Shown here one piece after another: positions 1 through 11,798 of a stretch of 64,000 nucleotides of DNA (within the stretch, counting starts at the first letter, position 1; each line of letters begins with the position of its first letter). Source of the DNA: Eulemur rufifrons (taxonomy: Eukaryota > Chordata > Mammalia > Primates > Lemuridae); NCBI RefSeq assembly GCF_041146395.1, contig NC_091010.1, positions 48,566,001 through 48,630,000 of the forward strand. The letters are read 5' to 3'. Below the pieces are notes generated by a model. That model did not search any database. It was not told the origin of the DNA and saw only the letters and a program-made list of their open reading frames with translations. A program made the translations under genes and the position numbers.

Positions 1-180
1 GTATTTCATTATATAGATGTACCACAGTTTGTTCATCCATTCCTCAGTTGAGAGACATTTGGGTTGTCTCCAGTTTTGACTGTGTATGAATAAAGCCACT
101 GTAAACATTTGTCCAGCCCAAGTTTTCATTTCACTTGAGTAAATACCTAGGAGTAAACTGCTGGAAAATCTACTTTGGAA
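1..180 (-). repeat. L1 fragment (3' part of ORF2), reverse orientation
   Basis: Reading in reverse shows the familiar L1 text near the end of ORF2 (TGGATGAACAAACTGTGGTA and the preceding 'own-risk' helix region), here as its complement ACCACAGTTTGTTCATCCAT followed by a TATGAATAAAGCCACTGTAAACAT block. It is an old L1M/L1P-type fragment cut by the window edge. Confidence 0.7.
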
Positions 181-2539
181 AATATCTGCCTGATTCTATT
201 TATGCTATTTCTATTTAGCAGATATGCATTTTTCCAAGGGAATAGCTGCATTATTTTCTGTGATGCTTCTCTTCCTGGTCTATCTATATCATTTCTCTGC
301 CCTGCAGAGTGCAGGAAACATCTCCAAATCAGTATCACTTACAAACTTCATTAATACTCTGTTTACATTCAGCCCTAGATCATTAATAAAAATGCTAAAT
401 ATGCCTGACTTTCTCATCAGCACTCTGCAGTATCCTAGGAAACAACAATCTTTCCCAACCTTGTCCCCACTGCCATTTAGCTTTACATTTGTTGTACAGT
501 TCATTTTGCATCAACAGCTTTCTCTATATAGCTTTTCCTCTAAATTATCAATTTTCAATGGAGCCAAGAATCTTTAGTATATCATCTTTAATAACTATAG
601 GAAAACCAAACAGAGCTTTTCCCAACTCATTCACAGTTAGTGTATTTTTTGCAAATAATGGATACAGAGTACACTCAGAAAATTTCAAGTGTTACTCTCT
701 AACACCAGCCTGTAAGCAACACTGGGCTTTTTTAACCCTGAAACAGACAGTATCCCATCCCAAAAAGTCTTCCAAATAAATGCTGTATTAATTAAACCAG
801 AGAACAGGAAAAAAGCCAGTATAATTAACATATAAAGCAACAGTGTGGCCTAATTAATCACCATGAAGAGCAATTGAATAAAATACTATGCATCTTTATG
901 GAGCAATTTAATCTGGCAAGTAATTAATCACAGAAACACTAAGCAAAACAAATGGATTTCCCTTTAAGGAAGTCACATTTATCATCTGTAATGTATCCCA
1001 AACTCTAATTTGTTATCCTGGCTCAAAATTGTCTAGGAGACAATGAATTGTCAGCCTTAGTAGAACACGGATTTCTGATGAAAAAGAACACTGAGCTTTT
1101 CAAATCAAGTTATATTCCCAGAGCACCCAAAGAGCTAAGGGTTATGGGACAAAAGCATGCAGCATTAGGCATGGAGGTCTTAACCTCAAGAGTTTTAAAT
1201 CTAGGTCAGTTTAGCCAAATCCATAGATAATTACTAAATGACTCATGAAGAGAAAACACTTAGCATCAGGAATGACAATTATAGATCACAGATATTAGCA
1301 AAACCCCAAAGGGAGGACCCTCCTTGGCAGAGGGAAATAAAGCTTTTGATCTTCAGAACAAGCAAAAAGGGGGAGGGGAGCATATCAATGCAGTGAGTTG
1401 GGTTTGTTATTTGTTTGGGTTTTTTGGTGTCTTGATTGTGTTCAGAGAAGCAGCAGCCATCTATTAGAGGCAGTTTCCACAAGTTTAAGAGGCTGCCCCT
1501 TCCTGGGTGCCTGAGTGGGATCCAGTGCCTGTCCCCAGGCCATTGCTTATCCTCAGGTGCTCCAGGCTTCCCTGGAGGGAGGGACAACAGAGAGGCCCAA
1601 GGGGGTGATTCCCCTCTGCCTCCTGAGAGGAGTTCCAGGTGCAGAGAGCTTGGTATGCAATGAGATATAACTCAAAGAAATTCCTTCTTTCCCTACCTCC
1701 CTTCCTTCCAGTCTTAAACAATGATCCATTTTCCCTGAGCCCCAATAGCCTCATCAGTTTGAAGAACACCAACAGGTGATTTTTTTTAATGGTCTCATTC
1801 AAAGACATAGTGACACGTATCAGCTAAGAAGGTACAAGAGGCTATCTTCATATCTCCATGTTTCAAGCTACCTTCTCTGATTGGCTATATTTGAGACTAG
1901 AATAACAGCCCTTTCTTTGCCAAGGAAGCTCACGGTACTTATAAGCCTTTAATATTCTCATCTTTTGCTGATTTTTTTCTCTCTCTGTACTGATCTTAAA
2001 GGGCTTTGATCTTCTTTTTAGCATAACCCTGTAGATTGAAGCACCTGGCAGAGTCCCAGTCCTCTGTTGACTTCAGCCAAATGGGTTTTCTTTTAACTGA
2101 CCTGCTTGACTTCCACTGCTGGATCCTATGAAACTGGATCCTATTCAATACTTATTAAGCAATACGGGGAAAACTGTGCTTTTCACACTTCACCTTGTCT
2201 GTGCTCACAATCTGAAAAAAGCTATTGCAGATATCCTATTTGTCCCAGGGCATTTTCCTCTAGATTTTAATCCTTATCTTTTGCTTCAAACCCTTTTGTT
2301 CTAGTATGCCTGGCTTCTACCAGTGGCTTCTACTCTGCTTGGCCCTTCAGTTCATTTCTCTTTTGGAGAGTCTGCCTGGCATTTTTGTTCCGTATTTCTC
2401 TGAATTGCTGTCTCTGAATTGCCTTTATTGGCTCCCTCCAGCAGCCCCAAAACTGAAGTACCATTACTCTCAGCCCTCCCCAGATCAAGCCCATCCAGTA
2501 TCCTAAACCTCCACTTGCCTAAGAGAGAGGGACTCTATG
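181..2539. other. Intron, no exon or named repeat recognised
   Basis: Mostly unique intronic sequence. Part 780-1000 is AT-rich with repeated TAATTA cores and reads like a conserved non-coding element. The rest shows no coding signal; its open frames are short and without family resemblance. Confidence 0.5.
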
Positions 2540-2945
2540 TTTGTTGATCTATGTTCAACAAATAGTCACTGTTACTTAGATCAGTAAGATATGGATGCTG
2601 ACTGCCTTCAAAGAGATCACAGTCTGGTAAAGAAGACCACAGATAAGTAAACAGTTACTACTGTAGTATGGCCAAGGCTGGCTCTAAGGATGAGGTGATG
2701 TTCTAAACGTACTATTTCAGGAGGCAGGCTGACAAGTTGCAGAAGGATACCCTAGACAGGGAGAAATGATGTATGCAAAGAGCCAGGAGTACAGAACAGT
2801 TTGTCCAGAGAACTACAAGTATCTCTGGTTTAGCTACAGAGCTCCAGGTGGTCTGACACAGCTGCAGCGAGGAGACAGTTAAGGACAGAGAAGCTAGAAA
2901 GCAGATTAAGAATGGAAATGTAGGCCATACTACAGACCTTAAATT
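2540..2945. repeat. Probable ancient mammalian interspersed repeat, family uncertain
   Basis: Phrases such as AAGAGATCACAGTCTGGTAAAGAAGACC and the later 'gaggcag...gcaaagagccaggag' style resemble ancient L2-associated repeat text in decayed form. No ends or target duplications are visible. Confidence 0.35.
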
Positions 2946-3000
2946 TTATTCTGCTGGTGATGAGTGGACCAGTGAAGGGGACAAGCCCAGGGAGGAAAAG

Positions 3001-3001
3001 A

Positions 3002-3034
<33 letters not shown>

Positions 3035-3040
3035 GAAAGA
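3001..3040. repeat. (GA)n microsatellite
   Basis: A run of about 12 GA units followed by interrupted GAGAGACAGAGAGAGAAAG. Confidence 0.9.
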
Positions 3041-3094
3041 GGCAGAGAAGATGACAGGTGAGAGCAGAAGCTTCAAGAATCCAACCGAAAAATA

Positions 3095-3306
3095 AATAGG
3101 GTGAACAAACTGTGGTATATTTATGTGATAATAAAATACCACGTAGCAATAAAAAGGAATCAACTATTAGATACTTGTGCACCCATGTTCACAGGAGTAT
3201 TCACAATAGCCAAAAGATGGAAGCAACCCAATTATCCTTCAACAGATGAATAAACAAAATGTGGTACATACATACAATGGAACATTTTTCAACCTTAAAA
3301 ACGAAG
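3095..3306 (+). repeat. L1 3'-end fragment (upstream half, split by an Alu)
   Basis: Contains the L1 ORF2-end text CACAATAGCCAAAAGATGGA and ACAATGGAACATTTTTCA. It continues after the Alu at 3656. Confidence 0.8.
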
Positions 3307-3646
3307 GGCCGAGCGCGGTGGCTCACGCCTGTAATCCTAGCACTCTGGGAGGCCGAGGTGGGCGGATCGTTTGAGCTCAGGAGTTCGAGACCAGCCTGAG
3401 CAAGAGCGAGACCCCACCTCTACTAAAAATAGAAAGAAATTATATGGACAGCTAAAAATATATATAGAAAAAATTAGCCGGGCATGGTGGCGCATGCCTG
3501 TAGTCCCAGCTACTCGGGAGGCTGAGACAGGAGGATCGCTTGAGCTCAGGAGTTTGAGGTTGCTGTGAGCTAGGCTGACGCCACGGCACTCACTCTAGCC
3601 TGGGCAACAGAGTGAGACTCTGTCTCAAAAAAAAAAAAAAAAAAAA
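3307..3646 (+). repeat. Alu, full length, lemur type
   Basis: Head GGCCGAGCGCGGTGGCTCAC, dimeric structure with lemur linker insertion, and a 20-base A tail. It inserted into the L1 3' end at AAAACGAAG, with near-duplicate AAAACCGAAG after the tail. It shares private variants with the Alu at 4024. Confidence 0.95.
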
Positions 3647-3655
3647 CCGAAGGAA

Positions 3656-4009
3656 ATTCTGACACATGCTACAACATAGGTGAACCTTGAAGATATTATG
3701 TTACGTGAAATAAGCCAGTCACAGAAAGATAAATACTGTATGATTCCACTTATATGCAATGTCTAAAACAATCAAATTAATAGAGTACCAAAGTAGAATG
3801 GTGGTTGGCTGAAGGGAGGGGGAAATGGGGAGGTGTTTAATGGGTACAGTTTCAGTTTTGCAAGATGAAAAAGTTCTAGAGATCTACTGTACCACAATGT
3901 GAATATACTTAACAGTACTGAACTATTAATATATGCTTAAAAATGGTTAAGATGGTAAATTTTAAGTCATATGTTTCTTACCACAATTAAAAACCTTGAA
4001 ACTTATTTT
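3656..4009 (+). repeat. L1 3' UTR fragment (continuation)
   Basis: GAAGATATTATGTTACGTGA, AAAAATGGTTAAGATGGTAA and ACCACAATTAAAA are standard L1M 3' UTR landmarks. It joins the piece ending at 3306. Confidence 0.85.
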
Positions 4010-4023
4010 AAGAATGAACTACT

Positions 4024-4363
4024 GGCCGGGCGCGGTGGCTCACGCCTGTAATCCTAGCACTCTGGGAGGCCGAGGTGGGCGGATCGTTTGAGCTCAGGAG
4101 TTCGAGACCAGCCTGAGCAAGAGCGAGACCCCATCTCTACTAAAAATAGAAAGAAATTATATGGACAGCTAAAAATATATATAGAAAAAATTAGCCGGGC
4201 ATGGTGGTGCATGCCTGTAGTCCCAGCTACTCGGGAGGCTGAGACAGGAGGATCGCTTGAGCTCAGGAGTTTGAGGTTGCTGTGAGCTAGGCTGAAGCCA
4301 CGGCACTCACTCTAGCTTGGGCAACAGAGTGAGACTCTGTCTCAAATAAAGAAAAAAAAAAAA
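4024..4363 (+). repeat. Alu, full length, lemur type
   Basis: Head GGCCGGGCGCGG, lemur linker, A-rich tail. A 14-base target duplication AAGAATGAACTACT flanks it (4010-4023 and 4364-4377). It is nearly identical to the Alu at 3307, differing at roughly six sites plus the tail. Confidence 0.96.
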
Positions 4364-4377
4364 AAGAATGAACTACT

Positions 4378-4660
4378 TGTATATACCAAAAAGTTGATGA
4401 ATCTCAAAAACCTTATATTGAGTGAAAGAAGCCAGACACAAAAGAGGACATACTATATAATTCTGTTTATATGAAGCTCAAGCATACACAAAACTAATTT
4501 ATTGTGAGAGAAGTCAGGAAAACGCATAGTTGTGGAGAAAGAGGCTACTCACTGGAAAAGAAGGGTCACGAGGGAACTTTCTGGAGTGATAGACATGTTC
4601 TATGTTTTTATCTGAATGGTGACTTACACAGATGGTATACATTTGTAAAGAGCTGTTCAG
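4378..4660 (+). repeat. L1 3' UTR fragment of an older type
   Basis: Phrases GTGAAAGAAGCCAGACACAA, GGGAACTTTCTGGAGTGATA and GGTATACATTTGT are typical of older L1M 3' UTRs. It is interrupted upstream by the Alu at 4024. Confidence 0.7.
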
Positions 4661-4664
4661 AATC

Positions 4665-5275
4665 CTACTACTAGGTATTTGTACAAAGGGAAACAAATCT
4701 TTGTACCACAGGGATATCTGTATTCCATGTTTATTGCAGCATTATTCACAATAGCAAAGATATGGAATCAACCTAAGTGTCCGTCAATGGATGAATGCAT
4801 AAAGAAAATGTGGTACACATATACACAATGGAATGCTATTCAGCCATAAAAAAGAAGAAAATCCTGTCATTTGCAGCAACATGAATGGAACTGAAGGTCA
4901 TTATGTTATGGGAAATAAGCCAGGTACAGAAAGACAAATATGTGTTCTCAATTATACGTGGGATCTAAAAAAATTGATCTCATGGAGGTAGAGAGTAAAA
5001 TGATAGACACCAGAGGCTGGGAAAGGTGTGTTTGTGTGTGTGTGAGAGAGGATAAAGAGAGGTTGGTTAATGAGTACAAACATACAGTTAAATAGAAGAA
5101 ATAAGTCCTAATATTTGATAGCAGAGTAGGGTGACTACAATCAACAATGTATTGTATATATCAAAATAACTAGGAGAGGACTTCTGATTTGATCATTATA
5201 CAGTCTATGCATGTAACCAAGTATCACATGTACCCTATAAATACGTACAAAAATTATGTATCAATTTAAAAAGCT
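4665..5275 (+). repeat. L1 3' end, primate-type
   Basis: Covers the ORF2 end (TATTCACAATAGCAAAGATA, TCAGCCATAAAAAAGAAG) and 3' UTR (AGTAGGGTGACTACAATCAACAATG, GTATCACATGTACCCTATAA, split here for length). It ends in an A-rich tail near 5275. It is less decayed than its neighbour. Confidence 0.8.
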
Positions 5276-5378
5276 GTTCAGTTATATACCTAAGATTTTG
5301 CACATTTTGCCATATATAAATATTTCAATTAAAAAGAAAGATTGAATTTCAGTGAATTGGTAATATTCTATTTCTTTC

Positions 5379-5537
5379 TTTTCTTTTTTTGAGACAGCAC
5401 TCTGTTGCCTGGGCTAGCATGCCGTGGCATCTGCCCAGCTCATAGCAACCTCAAACTCCTGGGCTCAAGCAATCCTGCTGCCTCAGCCTCCTGAGTAGCT
5501 GGGACTACAGGCATGCGCCACCATGCTCAGCTAATTT

Positions 5538-5588
<51 letters not shown>

Positions 5589-5695
5589 AGCTGTCCAGAT
5601 CATTTCTTTCTATTTTTTTTTTTTTTTTTTAGTAGACATGGGGTCTCGCTCTTGCTCAGGCTTATCTCGAACTCCTGAGCTCAAATGATCTGCCC
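5379..5695 (-). repeat. Alu, 5'-truncated, reverse orientation, with expanded (TA)n
   Basis: Poly-T then GAGACAGCACTCTGTTGCC. The lemur linker has grown into a (CATA)/(TA) run at 5538-5572. The head is missing. The site ATTCTATTTCTT occurs on both sides (5365 region and 5699 region), which is the target duplication. Confidence 0.9.
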
Positions 5696-5710
5696 GAACA
5701 TTCTATTTCT

Positions 5711-6920
5711 TAAGGTAAGGGGTTCCTATATGTTCATTTTATGATCAAGCTTTATTATACATATTCATGAATACTCTTTAAAATTTATCAAATAGTTACT
5801 TTTTTTTACATAATTAGAAAATCAGTTCAGATTAAATGGGCAAAAGGAACAGATTTTAATCCGTCCCTATTTAAATGCCATCTAATAAATTATCTCACGA
5901 GAAAGATGAGGTTCAGTCAAAACTCTGGTCAGAAATCTTCTGCCCTCTGCCACTCAGAATGAGATCCAACCACGGATGGCTACTCCTGCTGCCTTTTCAG
6001 ATGTGTTACCGAGATGAATGCATGTTAGGAGAGACCACTGAGAACCAACTGTCTCTGGAACTTCCTTGAAATTAAAAATTTTTATCATATGAAAATGGTA
6101 TCTAATGAGAGAGAAATTAATGTTCTTTCATACATAGGGTAGTGAAAATGCACTAGTACATCCCATGTTTGACATCCCGCTCACATGTTACTGGTTTTAA
6201 AAGAAATTATACAGAAACCTATTAGAACAAAAAAATCTCATTAAACCTCTTACAATAGAAGCCCACTTTGCTAAAGCATGAACAACATCTGGGCTCCAGA
6301 GAGAAATGTATAATTGAAGTAAAATTAATCAAAACCTACATAAAAAGAATAGCAAGAGACAGTTTAAGAAGAAAATCTTTCCTCAGAGTTAGAAATTCCT
6401 TAAGTCTGATCACTGAGTGCGTAATTCTGTTTATTATTGCCTTCCACTATGTAACACCATATTTATAATTAAGCTGATATCACAGTAAAATGACAATAAC
6501 ATGCAGACACAATTCATTTAACAATTAATCCACTGAAGGTAAAAATTCTTAGCATGTCATTAATTGCCTGCTTAAAACCCTGCCTCAGTTTCAGTTTCAG
6601 ATTATCACATACCTTCTTTAAGAATGCAGGGAATGAAATGCACACAGCAAGATTTGTTTAGCGGAGAACTAGCAAGTAGCAGTGATTTTCATACTTCTCC
6701 CTCCAAAAGGATCCCAAGTCAGAAGAACATTTATTGTGACCACTAAGCTTACTACTACTTAACAGAGAAAACAGTGAAGAGCATCTTCTTTCTCAGTAAA
6801 GCTCTCTCACCATCATTCTAAAACTATCTTTTTACTGCCCTTTACCTGTACATTCTCTCTAATTTCTCAATGTAAGAACTAATGCTTGCTACAATGTTTT
6901 CAAGAAATTGTTATTTATTT
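5711..6920. other. Intron, no feature recognised
   Basis: AT-rich unique sequence; no splice-bounded open frame on either strand resembles an ARMH3 exon. Confidence 0.5.
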
Positions 6921-6924
6921 ACTT

Positions 6925-7352
6925 ATTTTTGGAGACAGGGGCTCACTCTGTCACTCAGGCTGGAGTGCAGTGGCATGAACATAGCTCACTACAGCCTTGA
7001 ATTCCTGAGCTCAAGCAATCCTCCCATATAAGCCTCTTGAGTAGCTGGGACTACAGGCATGTGCCACAACGCCCAGCTAATTTTTAAAGTTTTTGTAGAG
7101 ATGGGGGTCTCACTATGTTTCCCAGGCTGATCTTGAACTCTTTTTTTTTTTTTCTGTTGCCTATATTTATTTTTTTTTTTATTCTTATTTCAGCATATTG
7201 TGGGGGTACAAAAGTTTAGGTTATGTATATTGCCCTTGCTCCCCCGCCGAGTCAGAGCGTCAAACGTGTCCATCTCCTAGAAATCTCCTGGCCTCAAGCA
7301 ATCCTCCCACCTTGGCCTCCCAAAGTGCTTGTATTACAGGTGTCAGCCACTA
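6925..7352 (-). repeat. Old dimeric Alu (AluJ-like), split by an L1 insertion
   Basis: Reverse Alu text runs to 7140 (ends CTGATCTTGAACTC) and resumes at about 7297 with CTGGCCTCAAGCAATCCTCC. It has no lemur linker insertion, so it belongs to an older layer. Confidence 0.85.
7141..7296 (-). repeat. L1 3' end, short reverse insertion inside an Alu
   Basis: Starts with poly-T, then TTCAGCATATTGTGGGGGTA and GTTATGTATATTGCCCTTGC, the 3' UTR text of strepsirrhine L1s. It is 5'-truncated to about 140 bases and splits the older Alu. Confidence 0.75.
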
Positions 7353-7674
7353 TACCCTTTTTGAAAAAATTATTAATTCTTAAACTGGTGAATCTATTTG
7401 CTGGGATTTGGGGAGAGTAGACGGCTAGAGGAAGATTTGTACCACCCTATGAAGGTTGTTGTCCCTGATTTTTCCATAAAAGAATCTTATTTTTTTTCCA
7501 GTCTGGCCCTAATGATTCCCCACCCACAAATTTATTCTTCACAAAGAGCTTTGCAGTTGATTCTTAAAGAATTTTTTCAGTCTTCAAAGCCATTTTATGA
7601 AAAGCAGCAAGGCAAAGCCCAGAAAGGGGAAAGATTAGTCCCAAATCACCCACCAAATCAGTAGCAGAGTCAGG

Positions 7675-7905
7675 AATAGATCAAAGCATCTGGACAAAGA
7701 TTTAGAAGGCATATTTACCAAATGTGCTGATGATATAATGCTGCAAAAGATAACCAATACATAGAATGACATAATCAGGATTCAAAAAATACCCTGATAA
7801 GCTAGAATGATGACTTGAAACCAACAAGATACATTTAGCAAGGATAAAGAGCTGCATATAGGTTAGTTTAAAAAGAAAAAATCAACTGTAAATGTTCAGA
7901 AGGAG
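7675..7905 (+). repeat. Ancient CR1/L3-like LINE fossil
   Basis: The phrases GCTGATGATATAATGCTGCA, GAAACCAACAAGATACATTTAGC and GATAAAGAGCTGCATATAGG (trimmed) resemble the reverse-transcriptase C-terminal region of CR1/L3 elements. It is strongly decayed. Confidence 0.45.
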
Positions 7906-7951
7906 ATTCACCAAAATAGTAACAGTAGCTATCTTGAAGAGTGAGATTTTA

Positions 7952-8248
7952 TTTATTTATTTATTTATTTTTTTGAGACAGAGTCTTGCTCTGTCACCCA
8001 GGCTAGAGTACAATGGTGTCATCATATCTGATTGCAGACTCAAACTCCTGGGCTCAAGTGATCCTCCTGCCTCAGCCTCCTGAGAAGCTGGGATTACAGG
8101 TGCATGCAAGGACAACTAATTTTTCTATTTTTAGTAGAGACAGGGTCTTGCTTTTGCTCAGGCTGGTCTCAAACTCCTGAGCTCAAGAATCCACCCGCCT
8201 CACTCTCCCAGAGTACTAAGATTACAGGCATGAGCCACCATGTCTGGC
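7952..8248 (-). repeat. Alu, reverse orientation
   Basis: (TTTA)n then TTTTTTGAGACAGAGTCTTG, ending CCACCATGTCTGGC. An 18-base duplication TTGAAGAGTGAGATTTTA / TTGAAGGGTGAGATTTTA flanks it (one mismatch). Confidence 0.94.
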
Positions 8249-8526
8249 TTGAAGGGTGAGATTTTAGATGATTTTACTTTACTTTGTTCTTTGTACTTCT
8301 CTGTATTTTTAAAATTTTCTCTGTAATGAACAGGCAGCATTAAAATAAGATTAAAAAACTCAGCACCATAAACCAAAACAAAGCAAAATACCCCTTCCAA
8401 CTGAAAAAGTACAGGACAGAAGAGAGCTGGCTTGAGAGCAGGTTACTTTAAGTAGATTTGAAGGTTTTAGTGGGATGCCAGTTTGCTATGTACTGATAAT
8501 GTAATTCAGCTGCTCATAATACAATG

Positions 8527-8821
8527 CAGGCTAGGGGAGCTGGCTCACATCTATAATCCTAGCACTGTGGGAGGCCCAGGCAGGAGGACTGCTTGAGGCC
8601 AGGAGTTCGAGATCACCTGAACAAGAGCAAAATCCCATCTCCACAAAAAAAAAAAAAAAAATAGAAAAATTAGCCAGGCATGGTGGCACACACCTGTAGT
8701 CCCAGCTACTTGGGAGCCTTAGGCAGGAGGATCACTTGAGCCCAAGAGTTTGAGGTTACAGTGAGTTATGATGATGTCACTGCACCAGCAACAGAGTGAG
8801 ACACTGTCTTAAAAAAAAAAA
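8527..8821 (+). repeat. Alu, old, forward
   Basis: Diverged head GGCTAGGGGAGCTGGCTCAC, no long linker insertion, tail at 8810-8821. It lies about 280 bases from an Alu in the opposite orientation. Confidence 0.9.
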
Positions 8822-10280
8822 ATACTAGTAATAATGCAATTGGAGGCTGCAAATAAAATATGTCCATATCATGGGCACTAACAGTCTCTTTGTAATCTGA
8901 GCTACATATCTAGAGCCAAGTCTAGGTGTCATTCAATCTAGTAAGCATTTACTGAATGGTTATTTGGTACAAGGCACACCCTAACACCATACTTTAGGAG
9001 ATAAATTAACAAGTTAGACTATGTCCAAAGGACAATCACAGCATGTTAGAGATTTTGAAACCATGCCATATTAAGAACAATTGAGGCAAGAAAGAATGTA
9101 CCATAGTAGTATACATGTTAGCCCTTTGAAGAAGTTAACATTTAGAAGACAAATGGGTTACAACATAAATAAGAGATTCTCATCATTTAAAAAACTGAAT
9201 AGTCCGGAGCCTATAGTATTAATCACTATGTCACTCAAGCAGAAGCTGAATATATCCCCAACATATGACATTTATGCTTCAGGAAGGAGATGGGATAGAT
9301 GACCTCTCAGGTTCTTTTCAGGTTTTAAGGTTCTGTGATCCAGGCATTGCTAACTTGCAAGTACAAAGTCCAATAGAAAAGAGGAGGTCTGGTACCTTAG
9401 CCATTGTTGTATAAACCTAAGAATTTAGAGTGATTAAGTGTTTATGGATCCAAGAACACTTCTCATACTGGTCACAATAATCCAAAGAAACCAAAGTTTC
9501 ATCTGCTGAAGAGAAGTCTGTTTGGGTTTGCTGATAGGATAATATTTGGCTACTCAATAGTAATGGCTTCTTCCTCTCATTAGCATATTAACAATCTACT
9601 GTTCAACACGGTTAAAATATCTGGGTTACGTGACCAGAGTTCCAGCTTTACTCTTGGGAAATATATAAATGGAGAAGGAAAAATAAAGGATAAGATGAAC
9701 AACTGCCCACAGTTTATAAAAAGAACCTTAAATGTAGGATGGAAAAGGGAAAGGAATTAGGGGCCTAAACTATGCCTATTTATCCCCTTTGTAGCTATAC
9801 TTTATATAAGTTATAGTTAGAAACCAGTCTTCTATAAACTAAGCCATTATTAAATGTCTACATTTCATAACGAGAGTTCCTTTGGGAAAAAAATAAACCT
9901 TTTCTCAGTTGAAAACAAAAAATTTTTTTCTTACTTTGGGATCAATAATAATTAGGGACTGGTACAACCATAAAGGACCAGGGATAGTTGTGCCAGCAAA
10001 CGCAGCTCATCTCTAGAGAGCCAGAGGCTAGCAAGAGCTGGCTGGGAAAGAGCAAAACCCCAGGAATGATAGGGCTTGGTCCCATATACACTCTAGGCCC
10101 TTCCCACTCCTATGATTCCATTATATAATGAGTCAATTGGAAATACCTTTCTTCCTGACTTATTAAGACAGAGCAGCAATTCTAGGTCACCTTGACTGCA
10201 TTGATGGTTCTCAATTTCTAGCATTTAGAAATAGCTGCAAACATAAGGAAACAGTGAAAGAAATAAAAGAAATGTCCCTT
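8822..10280. other. Intron, mostly unrecognised
   Basis: A weak L2-like phrase (GTAAGCATTTACTGAATGG) sits at 8942. The rest has no coding or repeat signature I can name. Confidence 0.45.
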
Positions 10281-10295
10281 AATCTATAGACTTCT

Positions 10296-10640
10296 TTTTT
10301 TTTTTTTTTTTTTTTTTGAGACAGAGTCTCGCTCTGTTGCCCGGACTAGAGTGCCATGACGTCAGCCTAGCTCATAGCAACCTCAAACTCCTGGGCTCAA
10401 GCGATCCTCCTGCCTCAGCCTCCTGAGTAGCTGGGACTACAGGCATGCGCCACCATGCCCGGCTAATTTTTTCTACATATCTTTAGTTGTCCAGTTAATT
10501 TCTTTCTATTTTTTAGTAGAGACGGGGGTCTCGCTCTTGCTCAGGCTGGTCTTGAACTCCTGACCTCGAGCGATCCTCCCGCCTCAGCCTCCCAGAGTGC
10601 TAGTGCTAGGATTACAGGTGTGAGCCACCATGCCGGGCCT
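10296..10640 (-). repeat. Alu, full length, lemur type, reverse
   Basis: A perfect 15-base duplication AATCTATAGACTTCT flanks it at 10281-10295 and 10641-10655. It has the linker insertion and the complete head TGCCGGGCC. Confidence 0.97.
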
Positions 10641-10876
10641 AATCTATAGACTTCTAAAGAAAGGATCCCAAATCTATCTCCCACAAACTCCCCACACTGC
10701 CTCTCATCCACTCTTTTTCCTCCTCCCAATCTATCTCTTCTCAGAATTTTGATGCTTTCCCAAAGAAACTGGAAATAGCATATGGTAGGTCCTGCTTATT
10801 AAAAGATCAGCAGAAAAAAAAATATGTCAAATAACTCATCTCAGATACCCACAAAAAGTCAAAGTTTAAAAAATAT

Positions 10877-11200
10877 TTTTTTTTCTTTATTTTGTTTTGT
10901 GTTGTTTTGTTTGAGACAGACTCTTACTTTGTTGCTTTAAGTAGAGTGCCGTGGCATCAGCCTAGCTCACAGCGACCTCAAACTCCTGGGCTCAAGGGAT
11001 CCTCCTGCTTCAGCCTCTCGAGTAGCTGGGACTACAGGCACAAGACACAACACACGGCTAATATTTTTATATTTTTAGTAGAGACAGGGTCTCACTCTTG
11101 CTCAGGCTGGTCTCGATCTCGAACTCCTGAGCTCAAGCTCTCCTCCCACCTCAGCCTCCCAGAATGCTAGGATTACAGGTGTGAGCCACTGTGCTCAGCC
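10877..11200 (-). repeat. Alu, reverse, diverged
   Basis: (GTTTT)-rich start, GAGACAGACTCTTACTTTG, through GTGAGCCACTGTGCTCAGCC. Confidence 0.93.
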
Positions 11201-11665
11201 GAAAAACTAAAGTTAATTTATCATAATATAAAATTATAGGTAGGAGAGCCAATCAATTACTAATGGAACAAGTGCAAACCAGAGGCCTTTGCTGTATAAA
11301 TACATATTTACAGAAATAAAAAATAGTGTGAGACTGTGAACCTAAAGAGAAAGGAGAAAATTTGCTCTCCTGCCATGTGGGGGCCATTTACTCACGCATC
11401 TGGGACTAAGGGCTAAAACATTCTGGAGCAAATTGCCAATCATCCATTTCTCCTCCAGTGTTCTAGACAATTTCATCTGCAACTATCTGCTCAGAATATA
11501 GCCCTTTCAGTTTACCTCAAGGCCCATACTCTTAGTTAACTCTAGTCACAAGGAAGCAGCCACTCCATTATCACTGTCTTAGTCACAAAGGCAGTCTCTT
11601 CCAGCCATCTCCAAAAGGCTCAAGTAAGTATTTGGCATAATTTATTAAGCAAGATAAAATGAATA
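11201..11665. other. Intron, no feature recognised
   Basis: Unique sequence between two Alus; no splice-bounded coding segment seen. Confidence 0.45.
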
Positions 11666-11798
11666 GAAAAATTAGCCAGGAGGCTGAAGCAGGAGGATTC
11701 CTTGAGCCCAGGAATTTTAGGTTGCAGTGAGTTATGATACCACTGCACTCTAGCTCAAGCAACAGAGTAATACTCTGTCTCAAACAAAAAAAAAAAAA
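11666..11798 (+). repeat. Alu right-half fragment
   Basis: Begins GAAAAATTAGCCAGGAGGCT, with an internal deletion joining the linker to the second monomer, and ends in an A tail. Confidence 0.85.
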
